Assembly: GCA_021821195.1 (NCBI GenBank)
Contig: JAKACT010000003.1
Coordinates: 1-64,000, forward strand
DNA length: 64,000 nt
Reading direction: 5' to 3'
Source: Pseudomonadota bacterium
GTDB lineage: Bacteria; Pseudomonadota; Gammaproteobacteria; Xanthomonadales; Xanthomonadaceae
The position numbers were made by a program, and so were the translations under genes. Shown here piece by piece: positions 53,104 through 61,913 of this stretch; position 1 is the first letter of the stretch, and every line of letters starts with the position of its first letter. The notes under the pieces were generated by a model, which was not told where the DNA came from, did not search any database, and was given only the letters and a program-made list of their open reading frames with translations.

Positions 53104-53867
53104 TGCGCGTGTGGGCGATTGCCAACCAGAAAGGCGGCGTAGGCAAGACCACCAGCACGCTGTGCCTGGGGCGCAGCCTGGCCGATGCCGGCAATCGCGT
53201 GCTGCTGGTGGACCTGGACCCGCACGGCTCGCTGACCCGCGCCTTCGGGGTGCCGACCGAGCCGCCGCCGACGGGCACGTACGACTTGTTCAACGACAAG
53301 AACATCTCCGAAGTGGCCCGGCCCAGCGGCTATCCCGGCATCGACCTGGTCGCCGCGCAGCCGGCCATGGCCACGCTGGAACGTCGCAGCGCCACCCAGC
53401 CCGGCCTCGGCCTTGCGCTGGGGCGGGCGCTGCAGGCCGAGCCCAACGGCCACGACTACGCCCTGCTGGACTGCCCGCCCACCCTTGGCCTGCTGCTAGT
53501 CAACGCCCTGGCCGCCTGCGACCGCTTGATCGTGCCCACCCAGACCGACCCGCTGGCGCTGCACGGCTTGGCCGGGATGCTGCATACCGCGGCGATGGTG
53601 GAGCGTTCGCGCGCCCGCCCGCTGTTGCGGCAGATCCTGCCCACCCTGTTCGACAAGCGCACGCGTACCGGGCAGCAGACGCTGGAACAGCTGCAGGCGC
53701 ACCCCGGCGCCAGCGCCTGCCCGCACCCGATCCCGGTCGACACCCGCCTGCGCGATGCCGATGCGCTGGGCAGCCGCGAACACATGTACGGGCGCGGACT
53801 GGCCGCCTACGAACACGCCATGCAATGGCTGCTGGACACCGCCCCCGCCGAACAGGAGGCCGCATGA
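53103..53867 (+). CDS. ParA-type ATPase of the chemotaxis operon (ParC-like)
   Basis: 254 residues. Deviant Walker A NQKGGVGKTTSTLCLGRSLA, LVDLDPHGSLT, LLDCPPTLGLLLVNAL. This is the ParA family member that, in polar Gammaproteobacteria, positions chemoreceptor arrays at the pole. Start ATG 53103 overlaps the motD stop by one base; GTG 53100 is possible. Followed by a CheW-like gene, as in the Vibrio/Pseudomonas parC-parP order. Confidence 0.88.
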   Translation: MRVWAIANQKGGVGKTTSTLCLGRSLADAGNRVLLVDLDPHGSLTRAFGVPTEPPPTGTYDLFNDKNISEVARPSGYPGIDLVAAQPAMATLERRSATQPGLGLALGRALQAEPNGHDYALLDCPPTLGLLLVNALAACDRLIVPTQTDPLALHGLAGMLHTAAMVERSRARPLLRQILPTLFDKRTRTGQQTLEQLQAHPGASACPHPIPVDTRLRDADALGSREHMYGRGLAAYEHAMQWLLDTAPAEQEAA

Positions 53868-54745
53868 GCGCGCAGGGAGCCACGCTAGCCACCACGCCGG
53901 ACGACGGCGCGATGGTCGATGCCTACGTCGATGCGCTGCTGGCGATGCCGCTGGCGCCCCCGGCCGTGCCGGCGCCTTCGGCGGCAGCGCCGGCCGCGGC
54001 TCCCGAACCGGAGCCGGAAGCACGCCCGGCACTGGACGTCGAATCCGAATTCGAGCCGGGAAGCGCCTCCGGGACGGAAGTCGAGGCCGCCCTCGAGGTC
54101 GAGGCCTCCGCCGAGGCCGAAGCCGCCGCCCGCCCCGAGCCGGAAGCGGACGCATGGCCCGGCGACGAAGCGGCGTTCGACCGCATGCCGGCGCTGCCTC
54201 CTGGAGCCCCGCCCTCCGCCACGCCGACTTCGCCCGCAGCGCAATTCGTACCGCAGGCCATGCCCGCCGCGCCCGCTCCCCTGCCGGCGCCGTTGGCCGA
54301 GCCCGAGGAAGACCGGCTGATCCACGCCGCGCCGACCGGCCAGCGCTGGCTGCGGGTGGCGGTCGGCGACGACCGCTACGCAGTGGAACTGCTGCGGGTG
54401 CAGGAAGTGGTGCGGCTGGCCCCGGTGATCGCCGTGCGTGGCGCGGCGCCTTCGCTGCTGGGGGTCATGAACCTGCGTGGCCGGGTGGTGCCGGTGCACG
54501 ACCTGGGCCGCTGGCTGCGCCGCATGCCGGTGGAGCCCGACGGGCGCGCGCGCATCGTGGTGCTGGAATACCAGGACGAGCTAGTGGGCCTGATGGTGAC
54601 CGCGGTCACCGACGTGGTCACCCTCGACACCCCGCAGATCGAACCGCCCACGCCGGGCCTGCGCGACCGCATCGGCATGGGCATCGCACGCACCCCCGGC
54701 GCCCCGCCCACGGTGCTGCTGGACGCGCGCGTGGTGTTCGACTGA
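53864..54745 (+). CDS. CheW-like protein with long acidic N terminus (ParP/CheW)
   Basis: 293 residues. About 150 residues of Ala/Pro/Glu-rich, probably disordered sequence, then a CheW domain (RWLRVAVGDDRYAVELLRVQ, EVVRLAPVIAVRGAAPSLLG, VMNLRGRVVPVHDLGRWLRR). The disordered-plus-CheW build resembles ParP, which ties CheA arrays to ParC. It is the only separate CheW-type protein seen here, so it may also serve as coupling protein. ATGA overlap with the ParA gene. Confidence 0.8.
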   Translation: MSAQGATLATTPDDGAMVDAYVDALLAMPLAPPAVPAPSAAAPAAAPEPEPEARPALDVESEFEPGSASGTEVEAALEVEASAEAEAAARPEPEADAWPGDEAAFDRMPALPPGAPPSATPTSPAAQFVPQAMPAAPAPLPAPLAEPEEDRLIHAAPTGQRWLRVAVGDDRYAVELLRVQEVVRLAPVIAVRGAAPSLLGVMNLRGRVVPVHDLGRWLRRMPVEPDGRARIVVLEYQDELVGLMVTAVTDVVTLDTPQIEPPTPGLRDRIGMGIARTPGAPPTVLLDARVVFD

Positions 54746-54794
54746 GGCGGGACAGTGCAAACTGTGCGCTGACGTGCAGTTCGCGCCCATGCCC

Positions 54795-54821
54795 TCAAGT
54801 TGCGGGCTGGCGCGCCGTTAA
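54795..54821 (+). promoter_or_regulatory. Sigma-28 promoter of the STAS-cheY-cheA unit
   Basis: TCAAGTTG-N11-GCCGTTAA, among the best matches in the window (GCCGATAA consensus -10). Ends 34 bp before the STAS ATG. It shows that the second chemotaxis module is a separate class III operon. Confidence 0.85.
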
Positions 54822-54855
54822 ACGGTCTGGGATCAAGCCCCTCACGAGACGCCCA

Positions 54856-55140
54856 ATGCCATTGTCCCTGCAAGCCGACCTCGGCATCGAACAGGTCGCC
54901 GACCTGCAAGCGGCCCTGCAGCCGCACTTCGACGACGAAGTGTTGGAGCTGTCCGGCGCCGACGTGCGCCGCGTGCATACCGCCGGGTTGCAGCTGCTGC
55001 ACGCCTTCATGCGGGACCGCGCCGCGCGCGGCCGCGTCACCACCATTACCCTTCCCTCTCCCACCCTGGTGGAAGCCGCGCGCCAGCTCGCGCTCGCGGC
55101 CAGCCTGGGTGTCGATTCCGCCCCCGGAGACACCGCGTGA
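54856..55140 (+). CDS. STAS-domain protein
   Basis: 94 residues, one STAS domain: LEQ-like start, DDEVLELSGADVRRVHTAGL then QLLHAFMRDRAARGR. The position where anti-sigma antagonists carry a phosphorylated Ser is Thr here (VHTAGLQLL). Role unknown; STAS proteins adjoin chemotaxis genes in several bacteria. Translationally coupled to cheY (GTGA). Confidence 0.75.
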   Translation: MPLSLQADLGIEQVADLQAALQPHFDDEVLELSGADVRRVHTAGLQLLHAFMRDRAARGRVTTITLPSPTLVEAARQLALAASLGVDSAPGDTA

Positions 55141-55502
55141 GTGCAAACCTCCTGATCGTTGACGATTCCACCTCCATGCGCCAGATGGTGGCCTTCGCCT
55201 TGTCCGGCGGCGGCTACAACGTCAAGGAAGCGGAGGACGGCATTGCCGCGCTGGAAGTGGCCAAGACCCAGAAGTTCGACGCGGTCATCACCGACGTCAA
55301 CATGCCGCGCATGGACGGCATCGAGCTGATCCGCCAGCTGCGCGCCCTGCCCAGCTACAAGTTCACCCCGCTGCTGATGCTCACCACCGAGTCCGGCGCA
55401 GACAAGAAGAGCGAAGGCAAGGCCGCCGGCGCCACCGGCTGGCTGGTCAAGCCGTTCGATCCGGAGCAGCTGCTCGCCACCGTTCGCAAGGTTCTCGGCT
55501 AA
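55137..55502 (+). CDS. CheY-type response regulator of the second chemotaxis unit
   Basis: 121 residues from GTG 55137. Receiver with LLIVDDSTSMRQMVAFALSG, VITDVNMPRMDG (Asp53), LTTESG and VKPFDP. Close to CheY of the Che-like pathways; its target could be the flagellar motor or a competing sink for phosphate. Lies between STAS and cheA2. Confidence 0.88.
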   Translation: MSANLLIVDDSTSMRQMVAFALSGGGYNVKEAEDGIAALEVAKTQKFDAVITDVNMPRMDGIELIRQLRALPSYKFTPLLMLTTESGADKKSEGKAAGATGWLVKPFDPEQLLATVRKVLG

Positions 55503-55519
55503 GCCATCTCGGGGCATCC

Positions 55520-57607
55520 ATGGACATCACCCGCTTCCACGCCACCTTCTTCGAAGAAAGCCGCGAAAACCTCGCCGCCATGGAAGCCGGACTGCTGGAC
55601 ATGGAATCCGGCGGCGGTGGCGCCGACACCATCCACGTGGTGTTCCGCGCCGCCCACTCGATCAAGGGCGGCAGCGCCACCTTCGGCTTCACCGCCATCG
55701 CCGACCTGACCCATCTGCTGGAAACCCTGCTGGACGAAGCCCGCAGCGGCAAGCGCACGCTCGACGGCGTGGCCATCAGCGCACTGCTGGGCTCGGTCGA
55801 CGCGCTGCGCATGTTGCTGGCCGCGGCCGAACACGGCGACGCCATCGACCAGGCCATGCTGGCGCGCGCGCGCGCCGAGCTGGAGCGCCTGCTGTCCGGT
55901 GCCAGCGCCGCCGAGGCCGCGCCTGCCGCGGCGGCCCCCGCCCCGACCACCAGCGCCGATCCGCAGGGCTGGTCGATCAGCTTCGAGCCGGAGCGCTCGC
56001 TGTTCCTCAGCGGCAACGACCCGCTGCGCATGCTGCGCGAACTCGGCCAGCTGGGCGAACTCAAGGTTGCCTGCCGCGACGACGCGCTGCCGCCATTCAA
56101 CGAACTCGATCCGTTCGAGGCCTGGCTGGCGTGGGACCTGCAGCTGATCGGCAACGTCAAGCGCTCGGCCATCGAGGACACGTTCGCGTGGGTCGAGGAC
56201 CAGTGCACCCTGAGCATCGAGCCGCTGGCCGACGGCGCTCCGGCCGCGGCGCCTGCTGCGTCGGCCGCCGCCGCACTGCCGGTGCCGGAGGCCCAAGTGA
56301 CCTCGGCTGCGCCTGCCGCAGCCGCGCCTGCGGCCGCCACGGGCGGTGGCCGGCATGATGCGGGCGAAACCACCATCCGCGTGGCCGTCGACAAGGTCGA
56401 TGCGCTGATCAACCTGGTTGGCGAGTTGGTCATCACCCAGGCCATGCTGGCGCAGCGTTCCGCCGAGCTGGATCCCGGCCTGCACGAGCAGCTGCTGGCC
56501 GGCCTCGGCCAGCTCGACCGCAACACCCGCGACCTGCAGGAAGCGGTGATGTCGGTGCGCATGCTGCCGGTGGATTTCGCCTTCAGCCGCTTCCCGCGGA
56601 TGGTGCGCGACATCGCCTCACGGCTGGGCAAGAAGGTCAACCTCAAGACTTCCGGCGAAGGCACCGAGCTGGACAAGGGCGTGATCGAGAAGATCGTCGA
56701 CCCGCTGGTGCACCTGGTGCGCAACGCCATCGACCACGGCCTGGAAACCACCGAGCAGCGCATCGCCGCCGGCAAGCCCGAGGCTGGCACGGTCACGCTG
56801 TCCGCCGCGCACCAGGGCGGCCACATCATCATCGAGGTGGGCGACGACGGCCGCGGCCTCAACCGCGAGCGGATCCTAGCCAAGGCCGCCGAACGCGGCA
56901 TCCCGCTGCCGGAAAATCCCACCGACGCGCAGGTGTGGGACCTGGTGTTCGCACCCGGCTTCTCCACCGCCGAGGCGCTCACCGACCTGTCCGGCCGCGG
57001 CGTCGGCATGGACGTGGTGCGCAAGAACATCAACGCGCTGGGCGGTCAGGTGGAAATCCGCAGCCGTCAGGGCGAAGGCACCACCGTCTCGATCCGCCTG
57101 CCGCTGACCATGGCCATCCTCGACGGCATGACCGTGGCGGTGGGCGGCGAAGTCTTCATCCTGCCGCTGAACGTGGTGGTGGAATCGCTGCAGCCCGCGG
57201 CCGACCACATCAAGACGGTGGCCGGCGATTCGCGCCTGTTGCGCGTGCGCGAGGACTACGTGCCCCTGCTCGACCTCGCCAACCAGTACGGCCTGCCGGC
57301 CACCCGCACCGACGCGCAGCCCATCGCGGTGGTGGTGGAAAGCCAGGGCCAGCGCCTCGCGCTGGAAGTGGACGAGTTGCTGGGCCAGCAGCAGGTGGTG
57401 GTCAAGAACCTGGAGCGCAACTACCGCCGCATCGCCGGCGTGGCCGGCGCCACCATCCTCGGCGACGGCCGGGTGGCGCTGATCGTGGACGTGGGCAGCC
57501 TGTCCACCAAGACCCAGGCAGCGCCCACGACGATCACCGAGGAATACCTGCAGGGCGAGATGGCCAAGGTCATCGAACTGTCCAAGCGCGTGCGCAAGGT
57601 CGCCTGA
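55520..57607 (+). CDS. Second CheA-type histidine kinase
   Basis: 695 residues. Hpt with His46 (FRAAHSIKGGSATFGF), a segment ~150-240 (GWSISFEPERSLFLSGNDPL, RMLRELGQLGELKVACRD) typical of CheA middle domains, dimerisation (VDKVDALINLVGELVITQAM), ATPase (LVHLVRNAIDHGLE, GDDGRGLN, GRGVGMDVVRKN) and P5 CheW-like end. It ends at the window's non-flagellar border; no receptor, cheW, cheR or cheB follows it. Confidence 0.9.
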   Translation: MDITRFHATFFEESRENLAAMEAGLLDMESGGGGADTIHVVFRAAHSIKGGSATFGFTAIADLTHLLETLLDEARSGKRTLDGVAISALLGSVDALRMLLAAAEHGDAIDQAMLARARAELERLLSGASAAEAAPAAAAPAPTTSADPQGWSISFEPERSLFLSGNDPLRMLRELGQLGELKVACRDDALPPFNELDPFEAWLAWDLQLIGNVKRSAIEDTFAWVEDQCTLSIEPLADGAPAAAPAASAAAALPVPEAQVTSAAPAAAAPAAATGGGRHDAGETTIRVAVDKVDALINLVGELVITQAMLAQRSAELDPGLHEQLLAGLGQLDRNTRDLQEAVMSVRMLPVDFAFSRFPRMVRDIASRLGKKVNLKTSGEGTELDKGVIEKIVDPLVHLVRNAIDHGLETTEQRIAAGKPEAGTVTLSAAHQGGHIIIEVGDDGRGLNRERILAKAAERGIPLPENPTDAQVWDLVFAPGFSTAEALTDLSGRGVGMDVVRKNINALGGQVEIRSRQGEGTTVSIRLPLTMAILDGMTVAVGGEVFILPLNVVVESLQPAADHIKTVAGDSRLLRVREDYVPLLDLANQYGLPATRTDAQPIAVVVESQGQRLALEVDELLGQQQVVVKNLERNYRRIAGVAGATILGDGRVALIVDVGSLSTKTQAAPTTITEEYLQGEMAKVIELSKRVRKVA

Positions 57608-57627
57608 CCCGCACGCGCAACGTCTCT

Positions 57628-57642
57628 CGCGGCAGCGCCGCG
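57628..57642 (+). terminator. Small hairpin between convergent cheA2 and DUF3817 genes
   Basis: CGCGGC, loop AGC, GCCGCG in the 47-bp gap between the two stop codons. Short and without T-run; probable weak terminator. Confidence 0.4.
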
Positions 57643-57654
57643 GGACGCGTGGCG

Positions 57655-57975
57655 TCAACGGTTGGACAGCAGCCCGCGGCGTCGATACCAGAGTTCCAGC
57701 GGCCAGGTGACCAGCGGCGGGATCGCCGCCAGCACGGCCAGCAGCAGCGCCCACATCGGCCAGCGCAAACGCGAGCCGACGATGAAGCAGACCGCCACGT
57801 AGGTCAGGAACGCCGCGCCGTGCAGGCGGCCGAACAGCCACACGCCCAAGTCCGTGGTGCCGCTGACGTACTTCAGGTACATGCCAACCAGCAGCCCGGT
57901 CCAGGTCAACGCCTCGATCAGCGCGATGGCAACGAACAGTTTTCCGGAAGGGGCGAGCGGTGGTTTGGACGTCAT
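57655..57975 (-). CDS. DUF3817-like small membrane protein
   Basis: 106 residues with about three transmembrane segments: FVAIALIEALTWTGLLVGMY, GAAFLTYVAVCFIVGSRL, WALLLAVLAAIPPLVTWPL. The start (LFVAIALIEALTWTGLL...MYLKY) and G-R-L-H-G-A-A-F motif are DUF3817. Function unknown. ATG 57975 starts the similarity; the frame stays open far upstream. No link to motility is visible. Confidence 0.8.
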   Translation of the reverse strand: MTSKPPLAPSGKLFVAIALIEALTWTGLLVGMYLKYVSGTTDLGVWLFGRLHGAAFLTYVAVCFIVGSRLRWPMWALLLAVLAAIPPLVTWPLELWYRRRGLLSNR

Positions 57976-58093
57976 TGCGGAATGCGGGCGTGGTCGGGCG
58001 AAGGGCCGCACACCATACCTGGTTCGGGATGGCATGGCTGTTCCGCCGATTGCGGTTTGCGCGTTTCTCACGGCGCTTGTCGCAGCGCGTGGT

Positions 58094-58388
58094 GGCGGGC
58101 AGGTGCAGCGCCGAATGTCCCCCGGCATCGGCGCAGGCGCCGCTGCCTCCTCCTTGATTTCGGCGCCGCACCCACCCGCCACCGCGCGCACCCGATGGTT
58201 TCGCGATTCGGGGAATGCCAAGGCAAGTGCCAAACAAAGCCGCCATCAGGAAAGAAGCACGCCCTCCTGTCCGCCGCCACGGGATTCCGTGACGTTCCCC
58301 GTCGGGCGGGCGCTGCTGCGAAATCAAGGAGGAGGCAGCGGCCACCGGCCGTTGCCGGGGGACATTCGCAGCGGCGCCTGCCCGGCGG
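58094..58388. repeat. Long imperfect inverted repeat (palindromic intergenic element)
   Basis: Two arms of about 87 bp (58094-58180 and 58302-58388) are inverted copies with about 120 bp between. Perfect blocks: 23 bp (58140-58162 against 58319-58341, core GCTGCCTCCTCCTTGATTTC) and 15 bp (58113-58127 against 58353-58367, GAATGTCCCCCGGCA). It fills most of the 517-bp gap between the DUF3817 gene and acnB. No gene is seen in the gap (57976-58492). It resembles a REP-doublet or MITE-like element rather than a known IS. Confidence 0.75.
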
Positions 58389-58440
58389 GGAACGCTGCGG
58401 GAACCCACGACAGCCAGCGCTGATCACCAGTCGCCAAAAG

Positions 58441-58465
58441 AAACGCCCGGCAATGCCGGGCGTTT
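58441..58465 (-). terminator. Rho-independent terminator of acnB
   Basis: AAACGCCCGGCA, loop A, TGCCGGGCGTTT; on the minus strand it is followed by CTTTT. It lies 27 bp after the acnB stop. Strong stem plus T-run. Confidence 0.9.
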
Positions 58466-58492
58466 GCTTGTCCCACGCGGAACGGAGAACGC

Positions 58493-61084
58493 TTACGCAG
58501 CGACCGTCGCCGCCACCTGCTGGTAATCCTCGATCTGGTCGAAGTTCATGTAGCGGTAGATCGCATCGCCGTTCGCGTTGACCACGCCGATGTCGGCCAG
58601 GTACTCCTCGCGGGTCGGGATGCGGCCCAGCCGCGCGCAGATCGCCGCCAGCTCCGCCGAGCCCAGGTACACGTTCGTGTTGCGGCCCAGGCGATTCGGG
58701 AAATTGCGGGTCGAGGTGGACATCGCGGTGCTGCCCTCGCGGATCTGCGCCTGGTTGCCCATGCACAGCGAGCAGCCCGGCATTTCCATGCGCGCGCCGG
58801 CCGCGCCGAAGGTGCCGTAGTGGCCTTCGTTGGTCAGCTCGGCGGCGTCCATCTTGGTGGGCGGCGCGATCCACAGACGGGTCGGGATGTCGCGCTTGCC
58901 TTCCAGCAGCTTGGCCGCGGCGCGGAAGTGGCCGATGTTGGTCATGCACGAACCGATGAACACCTCGTCGATGTGCGCGCCGGCCACGTCGGACAGGGTC
59001 TTGGCATCGTCCGGGTCGTTCGGGCAGCAGACGATCGGCTCCTTGATGTCAGCCAGGTCGATCTCGATGACCGCCGCGTACTCGGCGTCGGCGTCGGCTT
59101 CCAGCAGCTGCGGATCGGCCAGCCACGCCTCCATCTTCTCGATGCGGCGCTGCAGGGTGCGGGCATCCGCATAGCCCTCCGCGATCATCCACTTCAGCAG
59201 GGTCACGTTGCTGTTGAGGTATTCGATGACCGGCGTCTTGTCCAGACGCACGGTGCAGGCCGCGGCGGAACGCTCGGCGGACGCATCGGCCAGCTCGAAC
59301 GCCTGCTCGATCTTCAGGTTCGGCAGGCCCTCGATCTCGAGGATGCGGCCGGAGAAGATGTTCTTCTTGCCCTTCTTCTCGACGGTCAGCAGGCCGGCCT
59401 TGATCGCGTACAGCGGGATCGCGTGGACCAGGTCGCGCAGGGTCACGCCCGGCTGCATCTCGCCCTTGAAGCGCACCAGCACCGATTCCGGCATGTCCAG
59501 CGGCATCACGCCGGTGGCGGCGGCGAACGCCACCAGGCCGGAGCCGGCCGGGAACGAAATGCCGATCGGGAAACGGGTGTGGCTGTCGCCGCCGGTGCCC
59601 ACGGTATCGGGCAGCAGCATGCGGTTGAGCCAGCTGTGGATGATGCCGTCGCCCGGGCGCAGCGACACGCCGCCGCGGGTGGAGATGAACTCCGGCAGGG
59701 TGTGATGGGTCTTCACGTCCACCGGCTTCGGATAGGCGGCGGTGTGGCAGAACGACTGCATCACCAGGTCAGCGCTGAAGCCCAGGCAGGCCAGGTCCTT
59801 CAGCTCGTCGCGGGTCATCGGGCCGGTGGTGTCCTGGCTGCCCACCGAGGTCATCCGCGGCTCGCAGTAGGTGCCCGGGCGCATGCCCTTGCCTTCCGGC
59901 AGGCCACAGGCGCGGCCGACCAGCTTCTGCGCCAGGGTGAAGCCCTTGCCGGTATCCGGCGGCACCACCGGCAGGCGGAACAGGTCGGTCGCCGGCAGGC
60001 CCAGCGCTTCGCGCGCCTTGGCGGTCAGGCCGCGGCCGATGATCAGCGGGATGCGGCCACCGGCGCGCGCTTCATCCAGCAGCACTTCCGACTTCAGCTC
60101 GAAGGTGGCGATCACTTCGCCGTTCTTCAGCGCCTTGCCTTCGTACGGACGCAGCTCGATCACGTCGCCGTGGTGCATCTGCGAGACGTCCAGCTCGATC
60201 GGCAGCGCGCCCGCGTCTTCCATCGTGTTGTAGAAGATCGGCGCGATCTTGCCACCCAGGCAGACGCCGCCGTCACGCTTGTTGGGGATGTGCGGAATGT
60301 CGTTGCCGGTCCACCACAGCACGCTGTTGGTGGCGGACTTGCGGCTGGAGCCGGTGCCGACCACGTCGCCCACGTAGGCCACGGTATGGCCCTTTTCCTT
60401 GAGCTTGAGGATGTCGCCGATCGGACCGCGCTTGCCGTCTTCCTCCGGGGAGAACGGCGCATCGGGACGCTTGTTCTTCAGCATCGCCAGCGCGTGCATC
60501 GGGATGTCCGGGCGGGTGGTGGCGTCCGGCGCCGGCGACAGGTCATCGGTATTGGTTTCGCCCGGCACCTTGAACACGGTGATGGTCAGGCTCTGCGGCA
60601 CTTCCGGCTTGCTGGTGAACCACTCGGCGTCGGCCCAGCTCTGCAGCACGGCCTGCGCGTTGGCGTTGCCGGCCTTGGCCTTGTCCTGCACGTCGTGGAA
60701 CGCATCGAACACCAGCAGCGTGTGCTTGAGCGCATTGGCGGCCACGCCGCCCACTTCGGCGTCGTCCAGCAGCTGTACCAGCGGCGCCACGTTGTAGCCG
60801 CCCAGCATGGTGCCCAACAGTTCGGTGGCGCGGGCGCGCGGGATCAGCGGGTTGACCTCGCCGCCGAACGCCAGTGCGGCCAGGTAGCTGGCCTTGACCT
60901 TGGCGGCATCGTCCACGCCGGCCGGCACGCGGTTCACCAGCAGGTCGAGCAGGAAGGCTTCCTCGCCCACGGGCGGGTTCTTCAGCAGCTCGATCAGGTC
61001 GGCGGTCTGCCGGGGGGTCAGCGGCAGCGCGGGGATGCCGAGGGCGGCGCGTTCGGCTTCGTGTTGGCGGTAGGCGGCAAGCAT
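58493..61084 (-). CDS. acnB: Aconitate hydratase B
   Basis: 863 residues, essentially the usual AcnB length. N-terminal HEAT-like domain ([20 protein letters not shown]), the swivel domain with [14 protein letters not shown], and 4Fe-4S cysteines near the C terminus ([40 protein letters not shown]). Interconverts citrate and isocitrate in the TCA cycle, cytoplasmic. vapC lies 40 bp upstream on the same strand. Strong terminator follows. Confidence 0.96.
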   Translation of the reverse strand: MLAAYRQHEAERAALGIPALPLTPRQTADLIELLKNPPVGEEAFLLDLLVNRVPAGVDDAAKVKASYLAALAFGGEVNPLIPRARATELLGTMLGGYNVAPLVQLLDDAEVGGVAANALKHTLLVFDAFHDVQDKAKAGNANAQAVLQSWADAEWFTSKPEVPQSLTITVFKVPGETNTDDLSPAPDATTRPDIPMHALAMLKNKRPDAPFSPEEDGKRGPIGDILKLKEKGHTVAYVGDVVGTGSSRKSATNSVLWWTGNDIPHIPNKRDGGVCLGGKIAPIFYNTMEDAGALPIELDVSQMHHGDVIELRPYEGKALKNGEVIATFELKSEVLLDEARAGGRIPLIIGRGLTAKAREALGLPATDLFRLPVVPPDTGKGFTLAQKLVGRACGLPEGKGMRPGTYCEPRMTSVGSQDTTGPMTRDELKDLACLGFSADLVMQSFCHTAAYPKPVDVKTHHTLPEFISTRGGVSLRPGDGIIHSWLNRMLLPDTVGTGGDSHTRFPIGISFPAGSGLVAFAAATGVMPLDMPESVLVRFKGEMQPGVTLRDLVHAIPLYAIKAGLLTVEKKGKKNIFSGRILEIEGLPNLKIEQAFELADASAERSAAACTVRLDKTPVIEYLNSNVTLLKWMIAEGYADARTLQRRIEKMEAWLADPQLLEADADAEYAAVIEIDLADIKEPIVCCPNDPDDAKTLSDVAGAHIDEVFIGSCMTNIGHFRAAAKLLEGKRDIPTRLWIAPPTKMDAAELTNEGHYGTFGAAGARMEMPGCSLCMGNQAQIREGSTAMSTSTRNFPNRLGRNTNVYLGSAELAAICARLGRIPTREEYLADIGVVNANGDAIYRYMNFDQIEDYQQVAATVAA

Positions 61085-61124
61085 GTGGGGGTTCCTTGGC
61101 AGGTACTACGTGTGGAGAGGGCCG

Positions 61125-61523
61125 TCAGTCCCGGGGGACGATCAACTTCAGGCCTTTGAAGTAATCGCGATGGAACGCGGCGTCGAAGGTGATCAGCGCA
61201 TCGCACTGCAGCAGCGCGTGGGCACCGATCAGGAAGTCGGAAATCGGGCGCGGTTCGCCGCCGCGCTGGCGCTGGCGGCGCTGCATCTCGCCGGCGCGCA
61301 GCGCCGACTTGGACTCCACCGCGCTGTAGTGGATGCCCATTTCCTCCAGCGCGGCCAGCGCATCGGCGCCGTTGCGCAGGGCGGCGGACAGGTTCGCCAG
61401 CGCAGCGTCCGAGACGACTACCCGGCCGGCGCCCAGCGCCTGACGCAGGGTCGTCTCCACGGCGTCGGCGTGGGCGCCGTCGGCCAGCAGTTCGACCAGC
61501 ACCGGCGCGTCGACGGCGATCAC
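61125..61523 (-). CDS. vapC: PIN-domain toxin of VapC type
   Basis: 132 residues. PIN acidic residues are in place: Asp5 (MIAVDAPVLVELL), a Glu/Asp-rich middle, SDFLIGAHALL and ITFDAAFHRDYF. VapC toxins are tRNA- or rRNA-cleaving ribonucleases held by VapB. Its ATG overlaps the vapB stop by 4 bp. RNA target cannot be predicted. Sits unusually close (40 bp) ahead of acnB. Confidence 0.85.
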   Translation of the reverse strand: MIAVDAPVLVELLADGAHADAVETTLRQALGAGRVVVSDAALANLSAALRNGADALAALEEMGIHYSAVESKSALRAGEMQRRQRQRGGEPRPISDFLIGAHALLQCDALITFDAAFHRDYFKGLKLIVPRD

Positions 61524-61720
61524 GCAGGCTTGCCCTTGCCGCCGGCGTCCAGCGCGAACTTGCCGCGCACCCGCGAAATGGCATCGTCGACGTGCTTGCT
61601 GAGGACAATGCGGCCGCCATCCAGCTCGACCTTGAGCACGCTGCCCTTGGTCAGGCCCAAGGCATCACGCACCGCCTTCGGCAAGGTGATCTGGCCGCGC
61701 TCTGCGACGGTGGCTTCCAT
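61520..61720 (-). CDS. vapB: AbrB-type antitoxin (VapB)
   Basis: 66 residues. AbrB/MazE swapped-hairpin fold: TVAERGQITLPKAVRDALGL, TKGSVLKVELDGGRIVLSKH. Binds VapC through its tail and the promoter through the AbrB domain. Preceded by a promoter with repeated GTATG[C/T]AT octamers, a likely autoregulatory operator. Confidence 0.87.
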   Translation of the reverse strand: MEATVAERGQITLPKAVRDALGLTKGSVLKVELDGGRIVLSKHVDDAISRVRGKFALDAGGKGKPA

Positions 61721-61749
61721 GGGCAGCCCTGCGCTTTGGGTAGGCCGGA

Positions 61750-61779
61750 ATTATACATACTTTTCGATGCATACTCGAA
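61750..61779 (-). promoter_or_regulatory. Promoter/operator of vapBC
   Basis: Minus strand TTCGAG, 18 bp, TATAAT (perfect -10). Two near-identical octamers, GTATGCAT (61767-61774) and GTATGTAT (61753-61760), lie 14 bp apart across the promoter spacer and -10, as expected for antitoxin binding. The gap to the GGDEF gene (61721-61913) holds nothing else recognised. Confidence 0.75.
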
Positions 61780-61913
61780 CCATCCGCAGGTCCGGGCCGG
61801 CATCGGCCATGCCCGACTGGCCGCCAGCAAGGACGCAGGCCCGCCGCCAGGATCGCCATGCTGGCGTGGCGCTTCGTGGCGCGCGAAATCCTCGCTGCCC
61901 TGCCCCGGTGTAC

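Noticed and set aside
58820-61159. 779-codon plus-strand frame over acnB
   Set aside because: Antisense shadow of acnB, His/Arg/Gln-rich without domains.
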